A stretch of DNA of 64,000 nt from Bacteroidales bacterium. Its GTDB lineage: Bacteria; Bacteroidota; Bacteroidia; Bacteroidales; ML635J-15. The stretch spans positions 1 to 64,000 of the forward strand of contig JAFZRE010000015.1 of the NCBI GenBank assembly GCA_017620015.1, written 5' to 3'. Below, piece after piece: positions 1-7,015 of the stretch (positions within the stretch are counted from its first letter, which is position 1; each line of letters starts with the position of its first letter). The notes under the pieces were generated by a model that was given only the letters and a program-made list of their open reading frames with translations, did no database searches and was not told the DNA's origin. The position numbers were made by a program, and so were the translations under genes.

Positions 1-935
1 GCGGTGACCACAATCACATTGTTCCTTCGACCAATCCTGAAGTATGCGACAGCGTAATTACATTGCACCTTACAATTAACCAGCCGACAGCTTACGAATT
101 CTCTGAAACAGCTTGCAGTTCATACACATGGAACGGACAGACATACACCGAAAGCGACGACTACTTTGAAACATTCACCGCAGCTAACGGTTGCGACAGC
201 GTGGTAACACTCCACTTGACAATCAACCAACCAGTTGCTCACGAATTCTCGGCTACTGCTTGCGGAATTTACGCATGGGGCGAAGAATCGTACACTACAA
301 GTGGTGACCACATTCAGACTTTCACCGCAGCAAATGGTTGCGACAGCGTTGTAACACTGCACCTAACTATCACCGAGGCTCCTTCGCGCGAAGAAAATAT
401 AACTGCGTGCGATAGCTACACCTGGTACGGACAAGAGTACACCGAAAGCAACGACTACTACCATACAATTCCTGCAACCAACACTGAAGAATGCGACAGC
501 TTGATAACCTTGCACCTCACAATTAACCATTCGGTTACAAACGAAATTACCGAAGATGCCGAAGATTCATTCACGTGGAATGGTACAGAGTACACAATTA
601 GCGGTGACTATACCCAGACATTTGAGACTGTAAACGGTTGCGACAGCGTGGTAACCTTGCACTTAACTATTACTACTGTCGGTATCAACGAAAACGAAAT
701 GTCTGAAATAAATGTTTATCCAAATCCAGCAAAGGATAGAATCAGCATTGAAGGTGCAGAAATCCAATCGGTTAGCATTTATGACATCACAGGCAGGGAA
801 ATTGTTGAATACAAGAACAATGGAGAAAACACGATGAACATCTCCGTCGAAATGCTTGAAACAGGAAACTATATGCTCGTTATCAAGGAAAACGACGGTA
901 GCACAACAACACGAAGAATTGTAATTATGAAATAA
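1..935 (+). CDS. C-terminal part of a repeat-rich T9SS type A cargo protein (5' truncated)
   Basis: The frame is open from the left edge, so this is the end of a longer gene; about 310 residues are visible. Residues up to about 220 are tandem repeats of about 49 aa, each with an AC(D/S)SYTW-like start, a GDY-like middle and a closing CDSVVTLHLTI motif. The tgc-gac-agc codons recur at 45, 192, 339, about 492 and 639, that is every 147 bp with one 153-bp unit. The last 75 residues (INVYPNP, then VSIYDITGRE, then a GNYMLVI-like strand) form a Por-secretion tail, the type A signal of the Bacteroidetes type IX secretion system. By family knowledge the protein is exported, cut and attached to the cell surface; its binding role is unknown. 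A hairpin terminator follows. Confidence 0.85.
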   Translation, partial: GDHNHIVPSTNPEVCDSVITLHLTINQPTAYEFSETACSSYTWNGQTYTESDDYFETFTAANGCDSVVTLHLTINQPVAHEFSATACGIYAWGEESYTTSGDHIQTFTAANGCDSVVTLHLTITEAPSREENITACDSYTWYGQEYTESNDYYHTIPATNTEECDSLITLHLTINHSVTNEITEDAEDSFTWNGTEYTISGDYTQTFETVNGCDSVVTLHLTITTVGINENEMSEINVYPNPAKDRISIEGAEIQSVSIYDITGREIVEYKNNGENTMNISVEMLETGNYMLVIKENDGSTTTRRIVIMK

Positions 936-957
936 CACAATTCATTCATAACAATAG

Positions 958-984
958 AAAAGCTGTCCAATCGGGCAGCTTTTC
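958..984 (+). terminator. Rho-independent terminator of the repeat protein gene
   Basis: An 11-bp stem (958-968 with 973-983, one G-T pair) closes on a 4-base loop and ends in TTTTC, 23 bp after the stop codon at 935. Confidence 0.75.
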
Positions 985-1156
985 TTGTTTATATACGTTA
1001 TAATCAACAAAATATCCATGTATAAACGACAAGAAACGACTAATAAACGAAAGTAAACGCTTAAAAACCGACTCGTATTTTCAAATCACCCGACTTTTGC
1101 AGCGGATTTCAAAACGAAGTCCGAACAAAATGTTTAACGTTTAAAAATTTACGATT

Positions 1157-1522
1157 ATGAATTTAAGAAATCGCGTACAATTGATTGGAAATCTGGGTTC
1201 GGAACCGCAGATTAGGGAATTTGGAAATGGTAGGAAACTCGCTCGCTTCTCGCTCGCAACTACCGATGTTTATAAAAAAGAAGGTAAATATGTGCGTGAC
1301 ACACAATGGCACAGTGTTACGGCTTGGAATCGCATTGCAGAAGTTTTACAGGACCGAGAAGTTTCCACGGGCAGTGAAATTATAGTAATAGGTAGCGTAG
1401 TAAGCACCAAGTTTACCGACCGCGAAGGCCGTGAGCGCAAGGTTTCGGAAATTGTTGCCGACAGCATAATGATAAGGAGGTTGAAACGCGCAGAAGCAAA
1501 ATTAGAAAAGAGTATCGCATAA
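1157..1522 (+). CDS. ssb: short single-stranded DNA-binding protein, copy 1
   Basis: This 121-aa protein is an SSB-family OB fold. It starts MNLRNRVQLIGNLG, followed by the usual ARFSLATTD strand, the TQWHSVTAW motif and a GSEIIVIGSV strand. It stops at about residue 110 of the fold and has only a short basic tail. The Gly/Pro-rich linker and acidic DDIPF-like tip that recruit partner proteins in housekeeping SSBs are absent. Two further SSB-like genes follow at 2089 and 3043. Each of the first two is paired with a small protein gene 17-30 bp downstream. An accessory or mobile-element SSB is more likely than the replicative one; that is inference. Confidence 0.85.
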   Translation: MNLRNRVQLIGNLGSEPQIREFGNGRKLARFSLATTDVYKKEGKYVRDTQWHSVTAWNRIAEVLQDREVSTGSEIIVIGSVVSTKFTDREGRERKVSEIVADSIMIRRLKRAEAKLEKSIA

Positions 1523-1539
1523 ATTCTAGCGTTTGAATT

Positions 1540-1959
1540 ATGGCACTCATCGACGATAGGATAGCACAGTTCCGTGCGGAGGTTGGCGAAAGAGAACTAA
1601 CCGAGGAGCAGAGAAAGATTTTCAATGCGTTCACAAAAAAGAATGGAGCTGCAACTTTTCAGAATGTTACCGATAGGGACGGAAGAAATGTGCGAATAAA
1701 AATTTATTCAAATAAAACAAAAACAGGTTCGCAACATATTCTTATCAATCATTTTGGAACCATCATTCATTGGGTAACAGCTTGGGAAATACTAAACCTA
1801 TACGAAGTTGTAGAAAGAGGTGCTCATTATATTAGTAATGGTTATGTAGTGTATCGTGTGGATACAGATTTTGATGGAGTAAAGATTAGTACCGTATTGA
1901 AGTTTGTTGAAAATAAAGGTATAGCAGTGCTAAAAAGTTTCTATTCAAATAGAGAATAA
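1540..1959 (+). CDS. small protein with conserved N-terminus and nuclease-like C-terminus, copy 1
   Basis: This 139-aa soluble protein has no signal peptide and starts 17 bp after ssb copy 1, so the two are probably cotranscribed. Residues 1-24 (MALIDDRIAQFRAEVG, then RELTEEQ) are almost the same as in the protein at 2461, also at DNA level; the rest differs strongly. Both share a pattern HxLxxH (SQHILINHF here), then a T/A-EILNL helix, a YxxYxx strand and a final KSFYSNR. The order HxxxxH ... SFYSNR resembles phage barnase/EndoU/colicin D/RelE-like (PBECR) nuclease folds. That fold assignment is my inference from motif shape and is unproven. The stop codon overlaps the T-run of the minus-strand RNA at 1958-2042. 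Confidence 0.75.
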   Translation: MALIDDRIAQFRAEVGERELTEEQRKIFNAFTKKNGAATFQNVTDRDGRNVRIKIYSNKTKTGSQHILINHFGTIIHWVTAWEILNLYEVVERGAHYISNGYVVYRVDTDFDGVKISTVLKFVENKGIAVLKSFYSNRE

Positions 1960-2042
1960 AAAAAGCCTTGGATGATCGGCCGTTTCCTCCCTATGTAAGG
2001 GTCCGCACCGCATTAGCGGGGGTGGTGCCAAATCTCAAAGGC
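1958..2042 (-). ncRNA. candidate structured small RNA 1
   Basis: The minus strand carries a well-formed Bacteroidetes promoter (TTTG, 19 bp, TACTTTTG; 2077 to 2047) that reads into an 80-85 nt region ending in seven Ts at 1964-1958. The 5' end (2042 to 2028) pairs with the 3' end (1979 to 1965) through GCCTT/AAGGC plus GA/TC, GAT/ATC and GG/CC steps. Inside are a CCGC-taat-GCGG hairpin and a CCC/GGG hairpin. There is no plausible coding frame. It is convergent with the preceding small-protein gene. No known RNA family was recognised; existence and ends are predicted only. Confidence 0.5.
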
Positions 2043-2046
2043 GATG

Positions 2047-2077
2047 CAAAAGTAGTAATAAATTAATAACTGACAAA
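2047..2077 (-). promoter_or_regulatory. promoter of small RNA 1
   Basis: Read on the minus strand, TTTG (2077-2074) and TACTTTTG (2054-2047) are 19 bp apart, matching the Bacteroidetes -33/-7 consensus. About 30 of the surrounding 48 bases, up to the next ATG, are shared with the equivalent site at 3000-3030. Confidence 0.6.
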
Positions 2078-2088
2078 AATTTAAAGAC

Positions 2089-2430
2089 ATGGAAATTAGA
2101 AATTTTGTAATGTTGGTTGGCAACATGGGAGCCGACCCAAAGGTAAACGAGACAAGAGGTGGAAAGGTTGCAAGGTTTTCTCTGGCAACTTCCGAGAATT
2201 ATTATGAAAACGGCAAACCAGCAAGTCGTACAGAATGGCACAACATTGTTGCGTGGGGTACGAATGCCGACAAGGTGTTGGAACGATGCACGAAGGGAAC
2301 GCATGTTACCATCGTTGGCAGGTTGACTTCGCGCAGTTACGAAGATGCGAACAATGTAAAGCGGTACATAACAGAAGTGGTTGCGAATGAGGTTATTTGC
2401 GAACCATCGTTAAAGGAAAAGACAGAATAA
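2089..2430 (+). CDS. ssb: short single-stranded DNA-binding protein, copy 2
   Basis: This 113-aa SSB-family OB-fold protein has the order MLVGNMGADP, ARFSLATSE, RTEWHNIVAWG, and a THVTIVGRL strand with SRSYEDANN. Like its neighbours it ends at the edge of the OB fold (CEPSLKEKTE) and lacks the acidic C-terminal tip. It is clearly diverged from copies 1 and 3, so the triplication is not recent. It is followed 30 bp later by the second small-protein gene. That 30-bp gap contains an ATTGTCAATTATCCATT sequence that also occurs in other intergenic tracts of this window. A role inside the local cassette, rather than in genome replication, is inferred. Confidence 0.85.
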   Translation: MEIRNFVMLVGNMGADPKVNETRGGKVARFSLATSENYYENGKPASRTEWHNIVAWGTNADKVLERCTKGTHVTIVGRLTSRSYEDANNVKRYITEVVANEVICEPSLKEKTE

Positions 2431-2460
2431 TGCATTGTTAATTGTCAATTATCCATTGAT

Positions 2461-2877
2461 ATGGCACTCATCGACGATAGGATAGCGCAGTTCCGTGCGG
2501 AGGTTGGCGACAGGGAACTAACCGAGGAGCAGAATAGGGTTTTCGAAACTTTTTGCCGGACAAAAGGGAAATTGAAACGTATCTGCACTACGGACAGTAA
2601 TGGTGATTCTATTACAATAATGTTTCCATCCGATGATGAAAATGAAGGCACACAACATGTTCTGCTCAAACATTACAAGACAAATCGTGGTAGCGTTACA
2701 GCACTGGAGATCTTAAATTTGATGGATGTAGTACGCAATGGTGCTAAGGGATCTGATGAGAGTCATATTATTTATAGTATGGAAAAGTTTCGTGGTAAAA
2801 TAAAATTTACGATTGCAGTAAAGGTCGTCAAGAAAGGAAACATCTTCAAATCATTTTATTCCAATAGGTATAAATAA
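2461..2877 (+). CDS. small protein with conserved N-terminus and nuclease-like C-terminus, copy 2
   Basis: This 138-aa paralogue of the protein at 1540 has nearly the same first 24 residues. The first 66 bases differ at only a few positions, whereas the rest is strongly diverged. The same late motifs remain: TQHVLLKHY (HxxxxH), ALEILNLMDVV, an IIYSM strand, and KSFYSNR at the C-terminus. As for copy 1, I infer a possible PBECR-like nuclease fold; function is unknown. The pattern of a fixed head and a variable body is typical of modular effector or toxin families. Its stop codon lies in the T-run of the next minus-strand RNA. Confidence 0.75.
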   Translation: MALIDDRIAQFRAEVGDRELTEEQNRVFETFCRTKGKLKRICTTDSNGDSITIMFPSDDENEGTQHVLLKHYKTNRGSVTALEILNLMDVVRNGAKGSDESHIIYSMEKFRGKIKFTIAVKVVKKGNIFKSFYSNRYK

Positions 2878-2994
2878 AAAAATGTTCCACTCAGCCTGTC
2901 TGGTCCCCCAGCAGAGGAGGCTTCCACGCATCATTCCGAGACAAGTGCCGGCTTCCCGAAACGAGTGGCGCGATCTTGGTGCCAAAGCGAAACA
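2876..2994 (-). ncRNA. candidate structured small RNA 2
   Basis: A minus-strand transcript of about 119 nt is predicted from a consensus promoter (TTTG, 19 bp, TACTTTTG; 3030 to 3000) to a seven-T run at 2882-2876. Its ends close in a 10-bp helix with G-T pairs: 2994-2985 pairs with 2892-2883 (TGTTTCGCTT with GAGTGGAACA). It shares the early TTTGGCACCA segment with small RNA 1 but little else. No coding frame and no known family was recognised. Confidence 0.5.
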
Positions 2995-2999
2995 CAATG

Positions 3000-3030
3000 C
3001 AAAAGTAGTAATAAATTATTAACTAACAAA
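3000..3030 (-). promoter_or_regulatory. promoter of small RNA 2
   Basis: TTTG (3030-3027) and TACTTTTG (3007-3000) on the minus strand are 19 bp apart, an exact consensus arrangement, conserved with the site at 2047-2077. Confidence 0.6.
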
Positions 3031-3042
3031 AATTTAAAGAAT

Positions 3043-3378
3043 ATGAATTTAAAGAATAGAGTACAATTGATTGGAAATCTAGGTGGTGACCCTAAGTATT
3101 ATGAATTTCCAAGTGGAACAAGAATGGCTAAGTTGTCGGTAGCGACTTCTGATTTCTTCAAGAAAAGCGACCGACTTGTTAAGGAAACGCAGTGGCATAA
3201 TGTCATAGCATGGGGCAATCTCGCCGATATGGTAAAGGCAAAAATCGTGAAAGGTTACGAAGTTGTTGTTGACGGTTGCCTAAAGCAGAACCGCTACACT
3301 GACAAGAATGGAAACGAGCAGTGTACATACGAAGTGATTGCCGATACTATTCTATTTAGCAAGCCAGATAGGGCGTAG
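3043..3378 (+). CDS. ssb: short single-stranded DNA-binding protein, copy 3
   Basis: This 111-aa SSB-family protein starts MNLKNRVQLIGNLGGDPK, very close to copy 1 (MNLRNRVQLIGNLG). It then has the AKLSVATSDFFKK strand, TQWHNVIAWGN, and a GYEVVVDGCL strand with NRYTDKNG. I chose ATG 3043 because it aligns with the other two copies; the 26 codons upstream overlap the promoter of small RNA 2 and look non-coding. The acidic tip is absent (the end is LFSKPDRA). Unlike copies 1 and 2, the next element downstream is a minus-strand RNA and then an unrelated protein gene. Confidence 0.85.
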   Translation: MNLKNRVQLIGNLGGDPKYYEFPSGTRMAKLSVATSDFFKKSDRLVKETQWHNVIAWGNLADMVKAKIVKGYEVVVDGCLKQNRYTDKNGNEQCTYEVIADTILFSKPDRA

Positions 3379-3426
3379 TTCCAATTTTCGGTAGTCGCCG
3401 TATGGTGGCTACCGATTTTCGGGTAC

Positions 3427-3531
3427 AAAAAAAGAGCAACAACAATGCAGCTCTTTACATACGAGTGCAGTGAACAGTCCACCGCTGAGTGTCAGAGGCT
3501 TTCTGCATTCCATACCACTGTCACGTATGCA
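3427..3531 (-). ncRNA. candidate structured small RNA 3
   Basis: This is the best-folded of the four RNAs. On the minus strand 3530-3516 pairs with 3472-3457 in a long helix (GCATACG/CGTATGT continuing into CAGTG/CACTG). It is followed by a separate terminator hairpin (3456-3450 with 3437-3431, 7 bp) and seven Ts (3433-3427). A TAATTTTG -7 element lies at 3543-3536; a -33 element is only weakly present (CTTG, 23 bp away). The RNA would be about 105 nt. No family was recognised. Confidence 0.5.
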
Positions 3532-3557
3532 ACGGCAAAATTATAAAAATAATTATA

Positions 3558-4166
3558 ATGGATAAGCAAGATTTTGAAAATATTGTTAACAATCATATAT
3601 TCTCTTCATCTGAGATTATAGATAACGTCTTGAATGCAATAGGCTTAACGAGAGCAAAAATGTCAACGTATCAACAATACTGTTATCCTAACGGTGATTA
3701 TATGCGTTTAAGAATTTCTAATCACGGGATATATCTCCAACATTGGTTTGATAAAAATAGAGAAGCAAGAATTAATGGTCAGAATAACCCAAAGTTAAAT
3801 ATTGGTCATAATATTGCCATAACGTTTGCACCAAACGAACAAGAATGCTTATCTGCTGGCGAAATATTTCCAATGAAAATTAAAAATGTTTCATCAGTAA
3901 AGACAAAACAAGGAAATAATGCAAAACCACAATTTAAAGTTAAGCATATTTGCTATTATTCATGGATGTTGACAAAAGAGGATGTCAATTCTATATCTGC
4001 ATCGCTTGTAAATTGTATTTCTATGGGAATAGATTATAATGAACCATTAGAAGATATTGATAAAATAGTTGAATGGGAGGATACTTCAAACCGTCCACCT
4101 ATAAAAATAAAAGGGAAAACTCTGCTACAAGGTAGGAATGAAAATAAGAGGCAACGTATAGGTTAA
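3558..4166 (+). CDS. hypothetical 202-aa protein of the ssb/small-RNA island
   Basis: I do not recognise this protein. It is predicted soluble, without signal peptide or membrane segment, with a basic C-terminus (GRNENKRQRIG). ATG 3558 is preferred to an upstream start at 3489 because the extra 23 codons would run through the hairpin of small RNA 3 and its promoter. It contains a central MRLRISNHGIYLQHW segment and a later CYYSWMLTKEDV segment; neither matches a family I know. It holds the position that the PBECR-like proteins hold after the other two ssb genes, so it may be a functional replacement for them. Base composition is AT-rich compared with the flanking housekeeping genes, consistent with an accessory origin. 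Confidence 0.65.
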   Translation: MDKQDFENIVNNHIFSSSEIIDNVLNAIGLTRAKMSTYQQYCYPNGDYMRLRISNHGIYLQHWFDKNREARINGQNNPKLNIGHNIAITFAPNEQECLSAGEIFPMKIKNVSSVKTKQGNNAKPQFKVKHICYYSWMLTKEDVNSISASLVNCISMGIDYNEPLEDIDKIVEWEDTSNRPPIKIKGKTLLQGRNENKRQRIG

Positions 4167-4197
4167 TTTTTTTCGATTTTTCGTAAAATATTGTGAG

Positions 4198-4301
4198 AAA
4201 AAGAGGCTGCCTCACAACACCTCTCAGATCCGCTCGCTCAGACCTATCTATTAGCCACCCTTTTGCACAATTAAGCGAGATGCACGGGCCTAGGCACAAG
4301 A
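4198..4301 (-). ncRNA. candidate structured small RNA 4
   Basis: The minus strand has a TATTTTTG -7 element at 4314-4307, a CTCGCT/AGCGAG stem within the transcript, and a final hairpin (4224-4220 with 4206-4202, AGAGG/CCTCT) running into five Ts. The -33 element is poor. Position and orientation repeat the pattern of small RNAs 1-3: just behind the stop of the preceding gene and pointing back at it. Confidence 0.4.
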
Positions 4302-4397
4302 CGATGCAAAAATAAACAAAATTTTTATGAGTAATAATATTCAAAAAGAATTTAACAAGAAAATAATTAACATCAAAAGTGATTCGATGAAAAACAT

Positions 4398-4405
4398 TAC
4401 TTTTG
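4398..4405 (+). promoter_or_regulatory. -7 element (TACTTTTG) of the helicase gene
   Basis: A consensus -7 box 23 bp before ATG 4429 argues that translation starts there and not at an ATG at 4327, which would lie upstream of the transcription start. No clear -33 box is visible. Confidence 0.45.
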
Positions 4406-4428
4406 CAGACAAAGGCGAAGCCAACAAT

Positions 4429-6948
4429 ATGGAAGCCATCGACAAAAACATAAAGCTCGCACACGACCTTGTGAAGTTCACAAGCAAGTCGGTGTTTCTT
4501 ACGGGTAAGGCCGGAACAGGAAAGACTACTTTCCTGCGTAATCTGCCGAATATCACCCGCAAGCGTATGGCGGTTGTTGCACCGACAGGTGTGGCCGCCC
4601 TCAATGCCGGTGGCGTTACAATCCATTCGTTTTTCCAGCTTCCGTTTACGCCATACATTCCCGAAGGTGCCGATGTGGCAATCGTTTCGAAAGACGAGGA
4701 GGGAAACGTTGTACGCGAGCAATTCCGTATGAGCGGTAATAAAATTAAGCTTCTGCGCTCGCTCGACTTGCTTGTCATTGATGAAATAAGTATGGTTCGT
4801 TCCGATTTGCTTGATGCAGTTGATTCTGTGCTACGCCATTACCGCCGTTCGTCGTTGCCATTCGGTGGCGTGCAACTCCTGATGATTGGCGACCTTTACC
4901 AGCTTACCCCAGTAGTCAAGGAGGAAGAATGGCGAATAATAAGCCAATTTTACCGCTCACCGTATTTCTTTGATAGCAATGCCTTGAAAAAAGTTGATTA
5001 CGTGACCGTTGAACTTACGCACATTTTTCGCCAGCAAGACGATGTGTTCATTTCGATATTGAATCAGATCCGTACAAATACACTTACAAAGGAATCGTTA
5101 GCAGTGCTAAACAGCCGAGTTTCTGCAAACTCGGACAACGATGACGATCAAAACATCCGTCTTACGACTCACAACAACGATGCGAATGGAATCAACGCAT
5201 CAAAACTTGAGGCTCTCGAAGGACAAGAATACAAGTTTGAAGCAGATATCATCGACAATTTCCCTCCATATATGTACCCGACTGACGAAGTTCTTACGTT
5301 GAAAGTTGGCGCGCAGGTAATGTTTATAAAGAACGACTCGTCGCCTGCAAAGCTATACTACAACGGAAAAATCGGCAGAATTACTGAAATCGACGATTCG
5401 AAAATAATGGTTCTCTGCAATGGCGACCTTTCGCCGATAGAAGTCAAGGAAGAAAAGTGGGAAAACATCCAGTATGTTCTTAATAATGATACGAACGAAA
5501 TAGAGCAGAATGTAATTGGCGAATTTATACAATATCCGTTGCGGCTAGCGTGGGCGATAACCGTTCACAAAAGCCAGGGACTTACATTCGACCGTGCAAT
5601 TATTGATGTGCATGCTGCTTTCGCATTTGGACAGGTATATGTTGCGTTGAGCCGTTGCAAGTCGCTGGAAGGGCTTACGCTGAAAACACCAATTTCTTCG
5701 CAGATGATAAAGTCCGACACCGAAGTGGTGACTTTTTGCGACAATGCCCGACAAAAGCAACCCGACGAACAAAGCCTGAATAAATACATAGTTTCATATC
5801 AGCGCGATGTGCTACTAAAGATATTTGACTTTGCCCTGATGCAAAAGCAGTTAGCAGATGTTAGGCAAGTTTATATGTCGAATTTCAATAGGTTTAATCC
5901 CGAATATTCGCAAAAACTGCTTGATGTTGTACAAAAGTTTGATGAACAATTGTTCTCCGTAAACAAGAAATTCGTGATGCAGTTATGGAAGATATTTTCT
6001 GCATCGCCAGACGTACAACTTAAAGATGACGAGTTTTTACAGCAGAGGCTGTCAAAGGCATCGGAGTATTATTACGGAAAATTGGCCGACATTATCGGCG
6101 AACCATTTTCTCAAATGTTGCTTGAGTCGGACAACAAGGAGATTGATGACGAGATGAAGTCTGCATTGGAGGCTCTTGAACTCGAATATTGTAAGAAACG
6201 CAACGTCTTTGATAAGCTGCGTGATGGTTTTTCTACCGAAATGTATCTGAAGATAATTTCGATTACCGAGGACAAATTTGTGCCTACATTTAGTCGGAAG
6301 TCGCATTCTACATATTCGGTTCCGAAGACGAACAAGGAACTGTTCAGCGTACTTAATGCTTGGAGAAAGTCGGTTGCCGATGAATTTGATATGCCTGTTT
6401 ACTATGTCTTGCCTCAGAAATCGTTGGTGGAAATTGTTGACAAGTTGCCACGCAATGCAAAGTCGCTAAGCAAGATAAGTGGCATAGGTGCAAAAAAGGT
6501 TGCAGCATACGGCAATGATATTCTGAATATTATCAACGAATATTGTCGTGAAAATGGCATTGATGATGATTCGGCGATGCCAGAACTTGAAGAATTGTCA
6601 GAGCCAAAGAAAAAAAAGGAAAAGAAGCCAAAACCGTCCAAAGGCGATAGTTTCAAAAAGTCGTTCGAAATGTTCAAGCAGGGTATGTCGGTGGCGGATA
6701 TTGCAAAAGAACGTTCGCTTGTTGAATCGACTGTGTATTCACACCTTACAAGGTTCATAAAGACTGGCGAAATCCAGCCCGAGGAGTTGATTGGCAAGGA
6801 AAAATTTTCTGACATTATGGATTACATCGAATCGCACGGTTTCTCGGGAAGTGTGTCTCAACTTTATGCTGATGCAGAAGGGAAATATTCGTACGAAGAG
6901 CTTAGGGTTGGATTGGCATTTCTAGAAAAAATGCAAGCAACTGAATAG
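4429..6948 (+). CDS. PIF1-like AAA helicase with HRDC and C-terminal HTH
   Basis: This 839-aa protein is a superfamily 1 DNA helicase of the PIF1/RRM3-like type common in Bacteroidetes. Walker A is GKAGTGKTT at about residues 26-34, motif Ia is VVAPTGVAALNAGG, Walker B is LLVIDEISMVR, then MIGDLYQLTPV. The C-terminal helicase motifs include LAWAITVHKSQGLTFD and YVALSRCKSLEGL. Around residues 630-700 lies an HRDC domain (LPRNAKSLSKISGIGAKK), followed by a Lys-rich linker and a helix-turn-helix of the RecQ-C type (MSVADIAKERSLVESTVYSH). The role is inferred to be unwinding of DNA or R-loops during replication or repair. ATG 4429 is chosen because a -7 box lies just upstream and homologues start close to the KLAHDLVKFT helix. 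Confidence 0.9.
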   Translation: MEAIDKNIKLAHDLVKFTSKSVFLTGKAGTGKTTFLRNLPNITRKRMAVVAPTGVAALNAGGVTIHSFFQLPFTPYIPEGADVAIVSKDEEGNVVREQFRMSGNKIKLLRSLDLLVIDEISMVRSDLLDAVDSVLRHYRRSSLPFGGVQLLMIGDLYQLTPVVKEEEWRIISQFYRSPYFFDSNALKKVDYVTVELTHIFRQQDDVFISILNQIRTNTLTKESLAVLNSRVSANSDNDDDQNIRLTTHNNDANGINASKLEALEGQEYKFEADIIDNFPPYMYPTDEVLTLKVGAQVMFIKNDSSPAKLYYNGKIGRITEIDDSKIMVLCNGDLSPIEVKEEKWENIQYVLNNDTNEIEQNVIGEFIQYPLRLAWAITVHKSQGLTFDRAIIDVHAAFAFGQVYVALSRCKSLEGLTLKTPISSQMIKSDTEVVTFCDNARQKQPDEQSLNKYIVSYQRDVLLKIFDFALMQKQLADVRQVYMSNFNRFNPEYSQKLLDVVQKFDEQLFSVNKKFVMQLWKIFSASPDVQLKDDEFLQQRLSKASEYYYGKLADIIGEPFSQMLLESDNKEIDDEMKSALEALELEYCKKRNVFDKLRDGFSTEMYLKIISITEDKFVPTFSRKSHSTYSVPKTNKELFSVLNAWRKSVADEFDMPVYYVLPQKSLVEIVDKLPRNAKSLSKISGIGAKKVAAYGNDILNIINEYCRENGIDDDSAMPELEELSEPKKKKEKKPKPSKGDSFKKSFEMFKQGMSVADIAKERSLVESTVYSHLTRFIKTGEIQPEELIGKEKFSDIMDYIESHGFSGSVSQLYADAEGKYSYEELRVGLAFLEKMQATE

Positions 6949-6949
6949 A

Positions 6950-6990
6950 AAAAAACGAATCCACTTCCCTATTATGGGAAATGGATTCGC
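6950..6990. terminator. shared terminator between helicase and purH
   Basis: A 14-bp stem with one mismatch (6956-6969 with 6976-6989) lies between the convergent genes, with an A-run on its left that reads as Ts for purH. Confidence 0.7.
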
Positions 6991-7015
6991 AAACCAATAA
7001 ATCACTTACCCTATT

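Noticed and set aside
1958..2042. A GGGAGGAAACGG stretch in small RNA 1 recalling the GAGGAAAGTCC core of RNase P RNA
   Set aside because: The region is only about 85 nt, the core does not match fully and the other conserved RNase P blocks are missing.
3489..3557. Longer start for the 202-aa protein
   Set aside because: The extra codons run through the hairpin and promoter of small RNA 3 and do not look like protein sequence.
4327..4428. Upstream ATG for the helicase
   Set aside because: A consensus -7 box at 4398-4405 lies inside this extension and homologues start near the KLAHDLVKFT helix.
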